Assembly: GCF_901875555.1 (NCBI RefSeq)
Contig: NZ_CABFMD010000002.1
Location: forward strand, 1-64,000
Source of the DNA: Streptococcus parasanguinis
GTDB lineage: Bacteria; Bacillota; Bacilli; Lactobacillales; Streptococcaceae
DNA: 64,000 bases
Direction of reading: 5' to 3'
The number at the start of each line of letters is the position of its first letter. Position 1 is the stretch's first letter. Positions 35,926-44,981 of the stretch are shown here, in pieces. A program made the position numbers and the translations under genes. A model generated the notes under the pieces. That model saw only the letters and a program-made list of their open reading frames with translations. It ran no database searches and had not been told where the DNA came from.

Positions 35926-36900
35926 ATGGATATTTACGTAAAGAAAGCCATCATTCATCAATTCAGCCCAGATGATACCGATCTCTATCTGGCAGATAAA
36001 TTCCTCAATATCACACCTAAAATTGAGGAATACCTGCGCAAGAAGATTGAGCGAGTTTATTCCGATGAAGCCAAGACCGGTATTTTCGAAGAGGACAATC
36101 CTTTTCTTGAGATGATTTCAGATGATCTGTTAGAAACATCTGTCGCAGTAGCGAATCGCTGGAAGGAAGAATTTGTCATCTCTGAGAATCAAAAGACCAA
36201 CGATTTGGTATTCGTCCAATTCTCGAAAGAAGGAGTGGAGCATTTTGCCTTTCTCCGAATCGCTTTACGAGAAACCTTGACCCATCTTGGCGGTGAAGTG
36301 GACAATCCGATTAAGTTGACGCAAAACAATCTGCCTGGTTTTGGGACTGGTGCTGATGAGGCCTTGGTCATTAATCTTCAAAGCCGCAAATACCACTTGA
36401 TTGAAAAACGGATCAAGTATAACGGGACCTTCTTGAATTATTTTTCTGAGAATCTCTTGCAGGCGCAACCCAAGATTTCTCCTAAAAAATCGATCAAGGC
36501 ACTAGAAAAAACAGCCCAGAAGATTGCGGAAAGCTTTAATACAGATGATTTTCAATTTCAATCAAAGGTTAAATCAGCTATTTTCAATCATATCGAGGAA
36601 GAAAATAAACTCTCTCCAGAGAAATTAGCAGATGATCTCTTTGACGATAATTTGACAGCTCGTCTCAGTTTTATTGACCAAGTCAAAGAAGCGGTACCTG
36701 AACCTGTCACTTTTGAAGAAATTGATGCAAGTCGCCAGTTGAAGAAGTTTGAAAATCAGAAATTGTCATTGTCAAATGGAATTGAACTGATCGTTCCGAA
36801 TAATGTCTATGAAGATGCAGAATCTGTTGAATTTATTCTAAACGAGAACGGGACCTATTCTATTCTGATCAAAAACATTGAGGATATACAGAGTAAATAA
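35926..36900 (+). CDS. Nucleoid-associated protein (NdpA/YejK family)
   Basis: A 324-residue cytoplasmic protein starting [20 protein letters not shown], matching the nucleoid-associated NdpA family found behind glyA in streptococci. No membrane segments. Function in streptococci is poorly known. 8 bases after glyA; its stop overlaps the next ATG. Confidence 0.85.
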   Translation: MDIYVKKAIIHQFSPDDTDLYLADKFLNITPKIEEYLRKKIERVYSDEAKTGIFEEDNPFLEMISDDLLETSVAVANRWKEEFVISENQKTNDLVFVQFSKEGVEHFAFLRIALRETLTHLGGEVDNPIKLTQNNLPGFGTGADEALVINLQSRKYHLIEKRIKYNGTFLNYFSENLLQAQPKISPKKSIKALEKTAQKIAESFNTDDFQFQSKVKSAIFNHIEEENKLSPEKLADDLFDDNLTARLSFIDQVKEAVPEPVTFEEIDASRQLKKFENQKLSLSNGIELIVPNNVYEDAESVEFILNENGTYSILIKNIEDIQSK

Positions 36901-37502
36901 TGATTAAACGCATAGTGAAAATCTTCTTATTCATCTTACTTATATTTGGAATCTACAAGGGGATCCAGATCCACCATGATGTCAAACAAGTCATGCAGTA
37001 TCGCTCTCTGGTTAGAGAAGTCCTTGCTGAGGAGGATACCACAGCCAATGAAAACCTCATTCTGGCTATGATCTATACAGAGACAAAAGGTCGAGAGGAC
37101 GATGTCATGCAGGCTAGTGAGAGTGCAAGTGGTGAGACCAATACCATTAGTGATAATAAGGCCAGCATTCGCCAAGGTATTCAGACTCTTTCAGATGAGT
37201 TAAAAGAAGCCAAGAAAAAAGGGGTTGATAGCTGGACAGCTGTTCAAGCCTATAATTTCGGGAAAGATTACATTGATTATGTAGCTAAACACGGTGGAAC
37301 AAATTCCCTAGAGTTAGCACGCGCTTATTCGCGGGATGTAGTAGCTCCGAGTCTTGGCAATGTAACTGGTGAAACTTATCTTTATTTTCACCCTATCTCT
37401 CTTTTAAACGGGATGGAACTCTACATTAATGGGGGGAACATTTATTATTCTCGTTTAGTAGAAACCAATATGACAATTATGAAGCTATTTTCATGGTTTT
37501 AA
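36900..37502 (+). CDS. pmp23: Lysozyme-like peptidoglycan hydrolase, Pmp23 type
   Basis: A 200-residue protein with an N-terminal membrane anchor ([16 protein letters not shown]) and a lysozyme-like domain. Likely catalytic Glu is in [12 protein letters not shown] (about residue 61), followed by QASESASG and [13 protein letters not shown]. This matches pneumococcal Pmp23, a predicted lytic transglycosylase/muramidase in the same glyA-ndpA context, linked there to division and beta-lactam sensitivity. The ATG overlaps the ndpA stop. Confidence 0.82.
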   Translation: MIKRIVKIFLFILLIFGIYKGIQIHHDVKQVMQYRSLVREVLAEEDTTANENLILAMIYTETKGREDDVMQASESASGETNTISDNKASIRQGIQTLSDELKEAKKKGVDSWTAVQAYNFGKDYIDYVAKHGGTNSLELARAYSRDVVAPSLGNVTGETYLYFHPISLLNGMELYINGGNIYYSRLVETNMTIMKLFSWF

Positions 37503-37514
37503 TCAGTCAAGTCA

Positions 37515-37750
37515 GAGAGAGTGGGACAGCTTCAACAGTCTGGGAGAATGTTGAAGGTTGCAGATAAAGGAAACATAGTTTCCGTCAACATAGGGCATCT
37601 TTGGAACTTAAAAAGCGAACAAAGACTTAGGATACTTGCTTCGCAAGTTCTATTCGCCACCTCAAAGCAGTGCTTTGAGCACTCAACCACTGCGTCTTGC
37701 TCGACAATCCAAAAAAAATTGAGAGGCTAGGACTTTTGTCCCAGCCTCTC
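37515..37750 (+). repeat. Inverted-repeat-bounded intergenic repeat ending in a strong terminator
   Basis: The element opens with GAGAGTGGGAC (37517-37527) and closes with GTCCCAGCCTCTC (37738-37750), imperfect inverted repeats of each other. The closing end also forms a hairpin (37721-37750: GAGAGGCTAGGAC-TTTT-GTCCCAGCCTCTC) that can end pmp23 transcription. Inside are smaller hairpins (CTTGCTTCGCAAG, CAAAGCAGTGCTTTG). A 69-codon open frame inside has no ribosome site and looks accidental. This fills most of the 360-base gap after pmp23. Likely a MITE-like streptococcal repeat. Confidence 0.65.
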
Positions 37751-37801
37751 TTATAATCTATAAATCTATTTGTGTATTTTATCTCTTTCATTCTCAATCT
37801 T

Positions 37802-37830
37802 TTGAAATCATTGAATAGCTATGATAAAAT
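37802..37830 (+). promoter_or_regulatory. Promoter of the DUF915 hydrolase
   Basis: TTGAAA, 17 bases, TAAAAT preceded by TGA. Confidence 0.75.
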
Positions 37831-37865
37831 ACTAGTTAGTTTTAAATTATCTTGAGGAGTTCCTA

Positions 37866-38711
37866 TTGAACAAAAAATCATTCTACGGACTGCTTGTGGG
37901 GTTGATTCTCCTATGTATCGCTTTTTGGGGAAAGTCTCAACAAAAAACGCAGCTGGACCACACGAATTACCTACAAAATACTCGTCCTACCTTATTTTTT
38001 CATGGTTATGGCTCGAGTGCCAATGCAGAAAAACACATGACAGATGCGGCAAAAAAAGCAGGGGTTACAGAGACTGTCATTACTGCAAATGTAGCTACCG
38101 ATGGACAAGTAAAGCTGACAGGGACCATTCCCAAAGGTGCGGTCAATCCAATTATCAAAGTGGAATACCAAAACAATCGCACGCCCGATCCAAAAGTCAT
38201 CAGCCATTATGCCTATCAGGTAGTTAAAAAACTTCAAGAAACCTACCATTTTAAAGAGATGAACGTCGTCGCTCATTCTATGGGAAATATGTCCGTCTTA
38301 TATTATCTTCTGGAACATGGAAGTGATGAGAATCTGCCAAAAATTGTCAAGCAGGTCGCCATTGCCAACCATGTCGCTGGACTCGAAGGAATGAATTTAC
38401 CACAAGGTTTGGTACTAGATGCGCAAACAGGTAAGCCTTCATCAATGAATGAGCAGTACCAACAGCTTTTAGCTCTTCGGGAAGTCTATCCAGAAAATCA
38501 GATCGATGTACTGAATATCTATGGAGATATCGGTGGCGAAACAGATGGGTCTGTTCTCAATATTTCTTCAAAAGCCCTTCGTTACCTAGTAGCAGAACGT
38601 GCAAAAAGCTACCGTGAAGAAAAGATTGATGGAAAAGGGGCTCAGCATAGCCAACTTCATGAAAATCCAATAGTTGATAAGCTATTGATCCAGTTTCTTT
38701 GGGGAAAATAA
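37866..38711 (+). CDS. DUF915-family alpha/beta hydrolase, membrane-anchored
   Basis: A 281-residue protein: N-terminal membrane helix (FYGLLVGLILLCIAFW), then an alpha/beta hydrolase with TLFFHGYGSSAN oxyanion region, nucleophile elbow VAHSMGNMS (Ser about 140) and C-terminal GAQHSQLHENP catalytic His. This is the DUF915 type, probably an extracytoplasmic esterase. Starts with TTG 37866, 6-8 bases after GAGGAG; no in-frame ATG preserves the membrane helix. Confidence 0.85.
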   Translation: MNKKSFYGLLVGLILLCIAFWGKSQQKTQLDHTNYLQNTRPTLFFHGYGSSANAEKHMTDAAKKAGVTETVITANVATDGQVKLTGTIPKGAVNPIIKVEYQNNRTPDPKVISHYAYQVVKKLQETYHFKEMNVVAHSMGNMSVLYYLLEHGSDENLPKIVKQVAIANHVAGLEGMNLPQGLVLDAQTGKPSSMNEQYQQLLALREVYPENQIDVLNIYGDIGGETDGSVLNISSKALRYLVAERAKSYREEKIDGKGAQHSQLHENPIVDKLLIQFLWGK

Positions 38712-38722
38712 ATATGTCATCC

Positions 38723-38769
38723 TTTCTTAAAAGAAATGTAAGCTTCTTTTAAGAAAGAAACGATATAAT
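38723..38769 (+). promoter_or_regulatory. 13-bp perfect inverted repeat overlapping the DUF1002 gene promoter
   Basis: TTTCTTAAAAGAA (38723-38735), 8 bases, TTCTTTTAAGAAA (38744-38756), then TATAAT at 38764-38769. There is no T-tract, and the right arm covers the -35 region, so an operator is more likely than a terminator. Confidence 0.5.
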
Positions 38770-38879
38770 AAACATTGAAGTGAATAACTCTTTTATTGGC
38801 TTCTTTTTTTCAGCTCTAGTCAGGTGAAATAGTCGATAAAATCTACTCAGCATGGATATGAGATAGAAAGAAGAGAGAA

Positions 38880-39890
38880 ATGAAATTAAGAAAAATTGCT
38901 TTATTTGTAGCGTCGACAGTTGCCCTCTTTAGTGGAATTCCACATGTTTCTGCAGATACTAATGTCCAGAAAGTCATTGATGAAACTTATGTCAAGCCAG
39001 ACTATGTTTTGGGTTATTCTCTAGACCAAAGTCAAATTGAGCAAACCTTGAGTTTACTGAACTACGATAGTTCAAAAGACAAAGAAGAGTGGAAGACCAT
39101 GACACCAGAGGTTTACTCTTCGATTATGAACGTTGCTAACGATGATAGTCTAGAACTCTATTCCTCCGTTAAAATTCAAAAATTAGGTAAGAATAAGGCT
39201 CTAGAAGTGAATATCGTAACGCCTCAAAACATCACCAAGGTTACTGCAAATATGTATCGTAATGCAGCCGTTACACTTGGATTGGAGCATGCTCAAATTA
39301 CAGTCGCATCTCCTGTCCAAGTGACTGGAGAAAGTGCCTTAGCTGGTATCTATTACTCGCTTGAGAAGAATGGCGCCAAAGTTTCTCAAGAAAGCAAAGA
39401 TCTGGCTCAAGAAGAGTTAAAGACTTTATCCGGGATCAACGAGGAAAACGCCGGCAAGAAAAACTTCGATGCTGATAAATTGAACGTGGCATTGACCGAC
39501 ATTAAAACAGCAGTAGCCAATGCCAAACAGAACAATCAGGATTTGAGTAAGGATGATATTCGAAAGATCGTCGAAGAAACCCTGAAAAATTATAAGCTAG
39601 ATACAACTGTGACAGGTAACCAGATCAATTTGATCGTGAATTTCGCAGTGAACCTCTCAAAGAGTAGCGTCATCAGCAGCAAAAATTTCACCAAGACCTT
39701 GACAGATCTCAAAGATAGTATCGTAGACAAGGCAGGCGATACCTTTAACAACATCAATCTTAATTTTGATACAAATGCCATTTTAAAAGATAGTGGCAAC
39801 TTCTTCACAAATGCATGGAATGCCATTGCTGGCTTCTTCGGAGCCATCTGGAATGCCATTGTCAAATTCTTTAGTGGATTGGTTGGATAA
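38880..39890 (+). CDS. Secreted DUF1002-domain protein
   Basis: A 336-residue protein with a Sec signal peptide (cleavage near HVSA-DT, residue 26). The DUF1002 part follows (QTLSLLNYDSSKDKEEWKTMTPE, VTPQNITKVTANMYRNAAVTLGL, ASPVQVTGESALAGIYYSLE). The C-terminus is a hydrophobic Trp/Phe-rich amphipathic segment (WNAIAGFFGAIWNAIVKFF) that could contact membranes. Function unknown. Has its own promoter with a palindrome over the -35. Confidence 0.85.
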   Translation: MKLRKIALFVASTVALFSGIPHVSADTNVQKVIDETYVKPDYVLGYSLDQSQIEQTLSLLNYDSSKDKEEWKTMTPEVYSSIMNVANDDSLELYSSVKIQKLGKNKALEVNIVTPQNITKVTANMYRNAAVTLGLEHAQITVASPVQVTGESALAGIYYSLEKNGAKVSQESKDLAQEELKTLSGINEENAGKKNFDADKLNVALTDIKTAVANAKQNNQDLSKDDIRKIVEETLKNYKLDTTVTGNQINLIVNFAVNLSKSSVISSKNFTKTLTDLKDSIVDKAGDTFNNINLNFDTNAILKDSGNFFTNAWNAIAGFFGAIWNAIVKFFSGLVG

Positions 39891-39898
39891 ATATTGCA

Positions 39899-39935
39899 CA
39901 AAAGCACTGCTGACAAGAAGTCAGAGTGCTTTTTG
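39899..39935 (+). terminator. Terminator of the DUF1002 gene
   Basis: AAAGCACT...TGAC / GTCA...AGTGCTTT, followed by TTTT. Confidence 0.8.
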
Positions 39936-39977
39936 CGTTTGATTACCCTTTTTAGAACTGCTAAATTCTTATTTTAA

Positions 39978-40112
39978 GCTCGTGAATCAAGTTCCCCCGG
40001 ACCTTTAACACACTTTGCTATTTTTATGCTCGTGAAAAAAAGGTCCTCCGGACCTTTAACTCGCTCTATTGTTTTAAAGCTCGTGAAAAAAAGGTCCCCC
40101 GGACCTTTTTTT
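39978..40112. repeat. Three tandem ~50-bp repeats, each with a GGTCC/GGACC hairpin; last is the guaA terminator
   Basis: Units start with GCTCGTG at 39978, 40028 and 40079 (spacing 50 and 51). Each carries an AAGGTCC-YCC/GGACCTTT hairpin; unit 1 has a decayed left arm (AAGTTCC). Unit 3 (40086-40110) has A- and T-tracts on both sides and ends right at the guaA stop codon, making it the guaA terminator and a bidirectional one. Confidence 0.85.
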
Positions 40113-41676
40113 ATTCCCACTCTACAGTTGCAGGTGGTTTACTTGTGATATCATAGACGATGCGGTTAACATGGTCAACTTCGTTTACGATACGAACTGA
40201 GATTTTTTGGAGAACTTCCCATGGAATTTTAGCGAAGTCTGCTGTCATTCCATCGATCGAAGTAATGGCGCGGATAGCGATAGTGTAGTCGTAAGTACGA
40301 CCATCCCCCATAACACCGACTGAACGAACGCCAGTGTTAACAGTGAAGTATTGCCAGATGTCGCGGTCAAGACCAGCTTTAGCGATTTCTTCACGAAGGA
40401 TAGCATCCGATTCACGGACTGTTTCCAGTTTTTCTTCAGTAATTTCCCCAATGACACGGATGGCAAGTCCAGGTCCTGGGAATGGTTGGCGCCACACGAT
40501 ATTATCTGGCATACCAAGTTCAGTACCGAGGGCACGAACTTCATCCTTATAAAGAGTGTTGAGTGGCTCGATCAGTTCAAACTGCATGTCTTCTGGAAGT
40601 CCACCAACGTTGTGGTGAGATTTGATGGTTTGAGCAGTATCTGTACCAGATTCGATGACGTCAGTATAAAGAGTTCCTTGGGCCAAGAATTTCACATCTT
40701 TGAGCTTGCTTGCTTCGTCATCAAAGACATAAACAAACTCGTTACCGATAATCTTCCGTTTTTTCTCAGGGTCAGACACACCAGCTAGTTTATCAAGGAA
40801 GCGTTTGGCAGCATCCGCTTTGACGATGTTGAGACCAAACTTGCCACCAAGCATCTCCATAACTTGGTCTGCTTCCCCTTTACGGAGCAGGCCGTGGTCT
40901 ACAAAGATACAGATCAATTGATCACCAATCGCTTTTTGAAGAAGTACCCCAACAACAGAAGAATCCACACCACCAGAAAGTCCAAGAAGGACACGTTTGT
41001 CTCCGACGGTTTCACGGATTTTTTTGATCTGCATGTCAATGAAGTTGTCCATAGTCCAGTCACCTTTAGCCCCACAGATGTTCAAGGCAAAGTTACGCAA
41101 GATATCATAACCGTGAACAGAATGACGAACCTCAGGGTGGAACTGGATACCGTAGATTTTCTTGTCTGGATTTTCAATGGATGCATAAGGACAGTCAGCA
41201 GAAGTACCAGTACGGATGAAGTCAGCTGGAATTTCTGTCACAGCATCCCCATGGCTCATCAAAACGACTTGTTTATCTGGTGTGCTTGCAAAAAGAGCAG
41301 AAGATTCTGTCAAACTGAGTTCAGACTGACCATATTCACGGTTACCAGCGTTACCTGCTGGAACGACCTTCCCACCCAATTTGTGGGTCAACAATTGCAT
41401 CCCGTAACAGATTCCAAGGATCGGAATTCCCAACTCAAAAATTTCAGGATCAATATCAAAAGATCCTTCCTCGTATACAGAGTTTGGTCCGCCTGAAAGG
41501 ACGATCCCAACTGGATTGATTGCACGCACTTCAGCAGCAGAAATCTTATGGCTCTTCAATTCTGAGAAGACACCAATTTCACGAATCCGACGTGAAATAA
41601 GCTGATTGTATTGGCTACCGTAGTCAAGCACGATGATTTTTTCAACATCATGCAAATCAGTTGATAGGTTTGTCAT
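40111..41676 (-). CDS. guaA: GMP synthase (glutamine-hydrolysing)
   Basis: A 521-residue enzyme converting XMP to GMP. N-terminal class I glutaminase with Cys90 in GICYGMQL and FHPEV histidine; central PP-loop SGGVDSSV around residue 235; C-terminal dimerisation domain ending PPATVEWE. Encoded against the prevailing direction, divergent from the GntR gene. AAGGGG lies before the ATG; an extended -10 (TGTTAGAAT) is near 41711-41719. Confidence 0.97.
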   Translation of the reverse strand: MTNLSTDLHDVEKIIVLDYGSQYNQLISRRIREIGVFSELKSHKISAAEVRAINPVGIVLSGGPNSVYEEGSFDIDPEIFELGIPILGICYGMQLLTHKLGGKVVPAGNAGNREYGQSELSLTESSALFASTPDKQVVLMSHGDAVTEIPADFIRTGTSADCPYASIENPDKKIYGIQFHPEVRHSVHGYDILRNFALNICGAKGDWTMDNFIDMQIKKIRETVGDKRVLLGLSGGVDSSVVGVLLQKAIGDQLICIFVDHGLLRKGEADQVMEMLGGKFGLNIVKADAAKRFLDKLAGVSDPEKKRKIIGNEFVYVFDDEASKLKDVKFLAQGTLYTDVIESGTDTAQTIKSHHNVGGLPEDMQFELIEPLNTLYKDEVRALGTELGMPDNIVWRQPFPGPGLAIRVIGEITEEKLETVRESDAILREEIAKAGLDRDIWQYFTVNTGVRSVGVMGDGRTYDYTIAIRAITSIDGMTADFAKIPWEVLQKISVRIVNEVDHVNRIVYDITSKPPATVEWE

Positions 41677-41747
41677 CTTATCCCCTTCTTAATGAAATTT
41701 ACTTTCCTCTATTCTAACACAAAACCCCTCGCTTTACCATTCTCTGA

Positions 41748-41776
41748 TTGAATCTTTCGGAAAATTACGCTACAAT
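41748..41776 (+). promoter_or_regulatory. Promoter of the GntR gene
   Basis: TTGAAT, 17 bases, TACAAT. It starts upstream of the in-frame extension, so ATG 41805 is the true start. Confidence 0.75.
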
Positions 41777-41804
41777 AGACCTAATAGAGAGAAAGAGCAG
41801 TACA

Positions 41805-42503
41805 ATGATTCCAGCTTACATTCAAATTCATGATCAGATTAAGTCTGAGATTGATCAAAAAATATGGAAAATCGGGGAGCGTCTTCCTAGTGAACGCGAC
41901 CTAGCAGAGCAATTTCAGGTCAGTCGAATGACCCTTCGTCAAGCCATCACCCTTCTAGTCGAAGAGGGGGTTCTTGAAAGACGAGTGGGAAGTGGCACCT
42001 TTATCACCAGCACGCGCGTCCGGGAAAAAATGCGTGGGACAACCAGTTTCACCGAAATCATGAAATCGCAAGGCAGAGAACCGTCTAGTCAAGTAATTTC
42101 ATACCGTAAAACCATTCCTAGCCTGCAAGAAGTAGACAAATTGGGTATTGATAAGACCGAAACCATTATTCGGATGGAGCGCGTTCGGTATGCTGATGGG
42201 ATTCCTGTCGTTTATGAAGTGGCCTCTATTCCGGAGAAATTTATTAAGAATTTCAATCGCGAAGAGGTGACCAGCCATTTCTTCCAAACCTTGGAGCGTC
42301 ATGGTTATAAGATCGGAAAATCGCACCAGACGATTTATGCTCGATTGGCCAAAGATAAGATTGCGGACTATTTACAGGTTTCAAAAGGTCAGGCGATTTT
42401 AGGGCTAACCCAGGTTTCCTATTTTGAAGATGGTACAGCCTTTGAATATGTGAAAAGCCAGTATGTAGGCGAGCGGTTCGAATTTTATTTGGAAAATAAC
42501 TAA
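41805..42503 (+). CDS. GntR/HutC-family transcription regulator with UTRA domain
   Basis: A 232-residue repressor. Residues 1-70 form the winged helix-turn-helix (GERLPSERDLAEQFQVSRMTLRQAITLL), and residues 90-230 the UTRA ligand-binding domain (FTEIMKSQGREPSSQV...FFQTLERHGYKIG...ILGLTQVSYFEDG). Ligand unknown; relatives sense sugar phosphates or amino sugars. Divergent from guaA and upstream of the lipid-type cluster, but a terminator separates it from the latter. Confidence 0.88.
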   Translation: MIPAYIQIHDQIKSEIDQKIWKIGERLPSERDLAEQFQVSRMTLRQAITLLVEEGVLERRVGSGTFITSTRVREKMRGTTSFTEIMKSQGREPSSQVISYRKTIPSLQEVDKLGIDKTETIIRMERVRYADGIPVVYEVASIPEKFIKNFNREEVTSHFFQTLERHGYKIGKSHQTIYARLAKDKIADYLQVSKGQAILGLTQVSYFEDGTAFEYVKSQYVGERFEFYLENN

Positions 42504-42523
42504 GTTTGCAATTCGTAAAACTA

Positions 42524-42573
42524 AAAAACTTTCAAATGCTAAAGTGGATTCCACTGGCATTTGGGAGTTTTTT
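42524..42573 (+). terminator. Terminator of the GntR gene
   Basis: AAACT..CAAATGC and GCATTTG..AGTTT form the outer stem around an inner AGTGG-ATT-CCACT hairpin, then TTTTTTT. Confidence 0.75.
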
Positions 42574-42729
42574 TCGTTAGGAATCATTCTTTCTAAATAG
42601 TGATAGTAAAGCCAAAATTAAAAGTTTTTAAAAAAATTTTATTTTTTCTTCAATTTTTGATTTTTTTTACGAATATATAGATAAGAGGCCCAGATTAGGC
42701 CTAAAAAAAGAGATATAAGGCAGGAAAAA

Positions 42730-44007
42730 ATGAAAAAAATTAAAATCGATGTGGTAGCTGTTCCCCTGAGTGGGCACCTGTACCCGACTTTAAATCTCGT
42801 CAAACCTTTATTGGATGATCCTTCGATGGAGATCCGGGTTTTCACGGGACCTCAGAAAAAGGCTGTTGCAGAAAGTCTTGGGTTCACAGTGGTTCCGATT
42901 CTTGAGGACAAAGTAGAGGAGTTTGAACGTGCGGCGAATAACGATAAGAAACTCAATCTATTTTCAGCTTATCGTCAATTGTCCGAGAGTCTTGATTTGA
43001 TCAATCATGTCTCGGATCAATTGTTAGAAGAATGGCGCGTCAACCGCCCAGACATTGTAATTGCTGATTTTATCACTTTATCAGCTGGTTTTGTAGCAGA
43101 AGAGTTGGAAATCCCTTGGATTACGACCATGGCAACTCAATTTGCAATCGAAACTCCCTATGGTCCTCCTTGCTTTTTTGGAGGGATGGGAATTGCACGA
43201 ACCAAGAAGGAAGAAAAGATCCAAGCCCTATGTAGAAAACTCACGCGTATTGGGAAATACTGCGTGGCTTTCCTCTTACGCAAACGCTTAAAACGTTACA
43301 ATTTCAAGTTGTATAATCAAAATGGAGTGGAGACCATCTACTCTCCTTATGCCATCTTTGGAATTGGCATGATGGAGCTAGAGTTGAAAACACATTTCCC
43401 TCATCAATATGCGTGGCTGGGTCCATTAGGAACTTCTCTTGAAAAAGCAGAAGACTACCCTTTGGACCTCAGTCCGTATGAGAACAAAAAGAAGATCCTC
43501 GTGACTTGTGGAACCCAGCTGCCTTGGGCGAAGGAAAACTTGCTAGAGCAAACCAAGCAGTTGGCCAAAGACCATCCAGAATGTCACTTTTTTGTCACCT
43601 TGGGAGATGGGGCAAAAGACTTTTCTGAAGAAGAAGTAGCACCAAATGTGACGGTCGTCTCTTATCTGCCATATAAGGAATACATTCCGCAGATGGACTA
43701 TGTCATTCACCATGGAGGAGCTGGAATCTTTTATCAGTGTATCGAATTTAAAAAACCGGCCTTGATCTTGCCACATGACTATGATCAATTTGACTATGCC
43801 ATTCGAGGAGTAGAAGCCGGGATTGCCTTTCAAGCTCATCGCAATCGCACCGAAGAGATTCAAGCAGGTTTTAACGCCCTGTTAGAAAAAGAATCTTGGG
43901 AAAAGTTAGAAAGACTAAACAAACTATCAAAAACCTACAAACCGTTGGATACCTTAGAGTTTGAAATTCAACGATTATTAAGACGTGGAACGGATGGAAA
44001 ACTATGA
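42730..44007 (+). CDS. GT1-family (UGT/MGT-like) glycosyltransferase
   Basis: A 425-residue GT-B glycosyltransferase. N-terminal acceptor domain starts IDVVAVPLSGHLYPTLNLV. The C-terminal donor domain has VTVVSYLPYKEYIPQMDYVIHHGGAG, with the HHGGAG nucleotide-sugar signature of family 1 enzymes that glycosylate lipids, polyketides or steroids. First gene of a five-gene cluster; ends in an ATGA overlap with the next gene. AAGGCAGG precedes the ATG. Donor and acceptor unknown; context points to a lipid-like acceptor. Confidence 0.85.
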   Translation: MKKIKIDVVAVPLSGHLYPTLNLVKPLLDDPSMEIRVFTGPQKKAVAESLGFTVVPILEDKVEEFERAANNDKKLNLFSAYRQLSESLDLINHVSDQLLEEWRVNRPDIVIADFITLSAGFVAEELEIPWITTMATQFAIETPYGPPCFFGGMGIARTKKEEKIQALCRKLTRIGKYCVAFLLRKRLKRYNFKLYNQNGVETIYSPYAIFGIGMMELELKTHFPHQYAWLGPLGTSLEKAEDYPLDLSPYENKKKILVTCGTQLPWAKENLLEQTKQLAKDHPECHFFVTLGDGAKDFSEEEVAPNVTVVSYLPYKEYIPQMDYVIHHGGAGIFYQCIEFKKPALILPHDYDQFDYAIRGVEAGIAFQAHRNRTEEIQAGFNALLEKESWEKLERLNKLSKTYKPLDTLEFEIQRLLRRGTDGKL

Positions 44008-44981
44008 AAATTCTTGTAACAGGTGCGACTGGTTTCCTTGGAAAATATGTGATTGAGGAATTATTGGATCACGACTATTCCATTGTAGCCTTTGGCCGAA
44101 ACGAAAAAGTTGGCAAGGCTCTAGAAAGCGAGCGTGTCCAATTTGTAAAAGGGGATTTGAGCTCTATTGACGAACTAAGACAAGCCTTTCAGGACATTGA
44201 TGCTGTTGTTCATGCAGGAGCCTTATCCACGGCTTGGGGACCCTGGAAAGATTTCTATCAGGCAAATGTCATCGGCACCCAATATGTTCTTACCTTGTGT
44301 CGCGAATTTGCGGTACAACGCTTGGTTTACGTCTCTTCTCCCAGTATTTACGCGGCTGGAAAAGACCAATTAAACATCAAGGAAAGCGATGCTCCAACAG
44401 AAAATCACCTCAACAATTATATCCGAAGTAAATTGGCTTCTGAAAAACTATTTCCTGACTATCCAGATGTGCCAAGTATCATCTTGCGTCCAAGAGGACT
44501 ATTTGGAGTAGGGGATACCAGTATTTTACCTCGTGTCTTACGCCTCAGTAGAAAAATTGGGATTCCGTTGATTCGAGGAGGAGAGCAGCTCATGGATATG
44601 ACCTGTGTGGAAAATGTCGCCCTAGCCATTCGTTTGGCTCTGGAAGCAAAAGAAGCACAAGGACAGGTTTATAATATAACAAATGGAGAACCAAAGACCT
44701 TTAAGTATTTGATTGAAACCACACTAAAAGGATTAGGAGAACCCATTCGCTATCAGAAGATTCCAGCAGGTCTAGTAGCAGGTGTGGCCTACAGCCTTGA
44801 AGGAGTCTATCGATTATTTCATCTGAAAGCTGAACCCCCCTTGACTCGCTATACCTATTATCTCCTTCGCTATAGCCAAACTCTCGATATTCAGAAGGCC
44901 CAAATAGAACTTGGCTACTATCCAAAAATAACCATTGAAGAAGGGATTGATAAGTATGTCCAACATGATCGAGCACATTGA
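44004..44981 (+). CDS. NAD-dependent epimerase/dehydratase family (3-beta-HSD/OleD-like extended SDR)
   Basis: A 325-residue extended short-chain dehydrogenase. Nucleotide-binding TGATGFLG at 7-14, HAGALSTAWG around 73, YVSSPSIYA (catalytic Ser) and the Y-x-x-x-K pair in NNYIRSKLASEK. The overall pattern (HAGA.S..WG, SPS) resembles 3-beta-hydroxysteroid dehydrogenase-type enzymes such as OleD, which reduce beta-keto lipid intermediates. Overlaps the glycosyltransferase by 4 bases and the MBL gene by 26. Confidence 0.85.
   Translation: MKILVTGATGFLGKYVIEELLDHDYSIVAFGRNEKVGKALESERVQFVKGDLSSIDELRQAFQDIDAVVHAGALSTAWGPWKDFYQANVIGTQYVLTLCREFAVQRLVYVSSPSIYAAGKDQLNIKESDAPTENHLNNYIRSKLASEKLFPDYPDVPSIILRPRGLFGVGDTSILPRVLRLSRKIGIPLIRGGEQLMDMTCVENVALAIRLALEAKEAQGQVYNITNGEPKTFKYLIETTLKGLGEPIRYQKIPAGLVAGVAYSLEGVYRLFHLKAEPPLTRYTYYLLRYSQTLDIQKAQIELGYYPKITIEEGIDKYVQHDRAH

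Noticed and set aside
37521..37730. A 69-codon open frame inside the intergenic repeat
   Set aside because: No ribosome site, odd composition, and it lies within a hairpin-rich repeat that ends in a terminator.
38723..38756. Rho-independent terminator for the DUF915 gene
   Set aside because: The stem is strong, but no T-tract follows on either strand, and it overlaps a promoter.
40864..41496. A 210-codon + strand open frame inside guaA
   Set aside because: Antisense shadow of guaA; composition follows the codon bias of the real gene.
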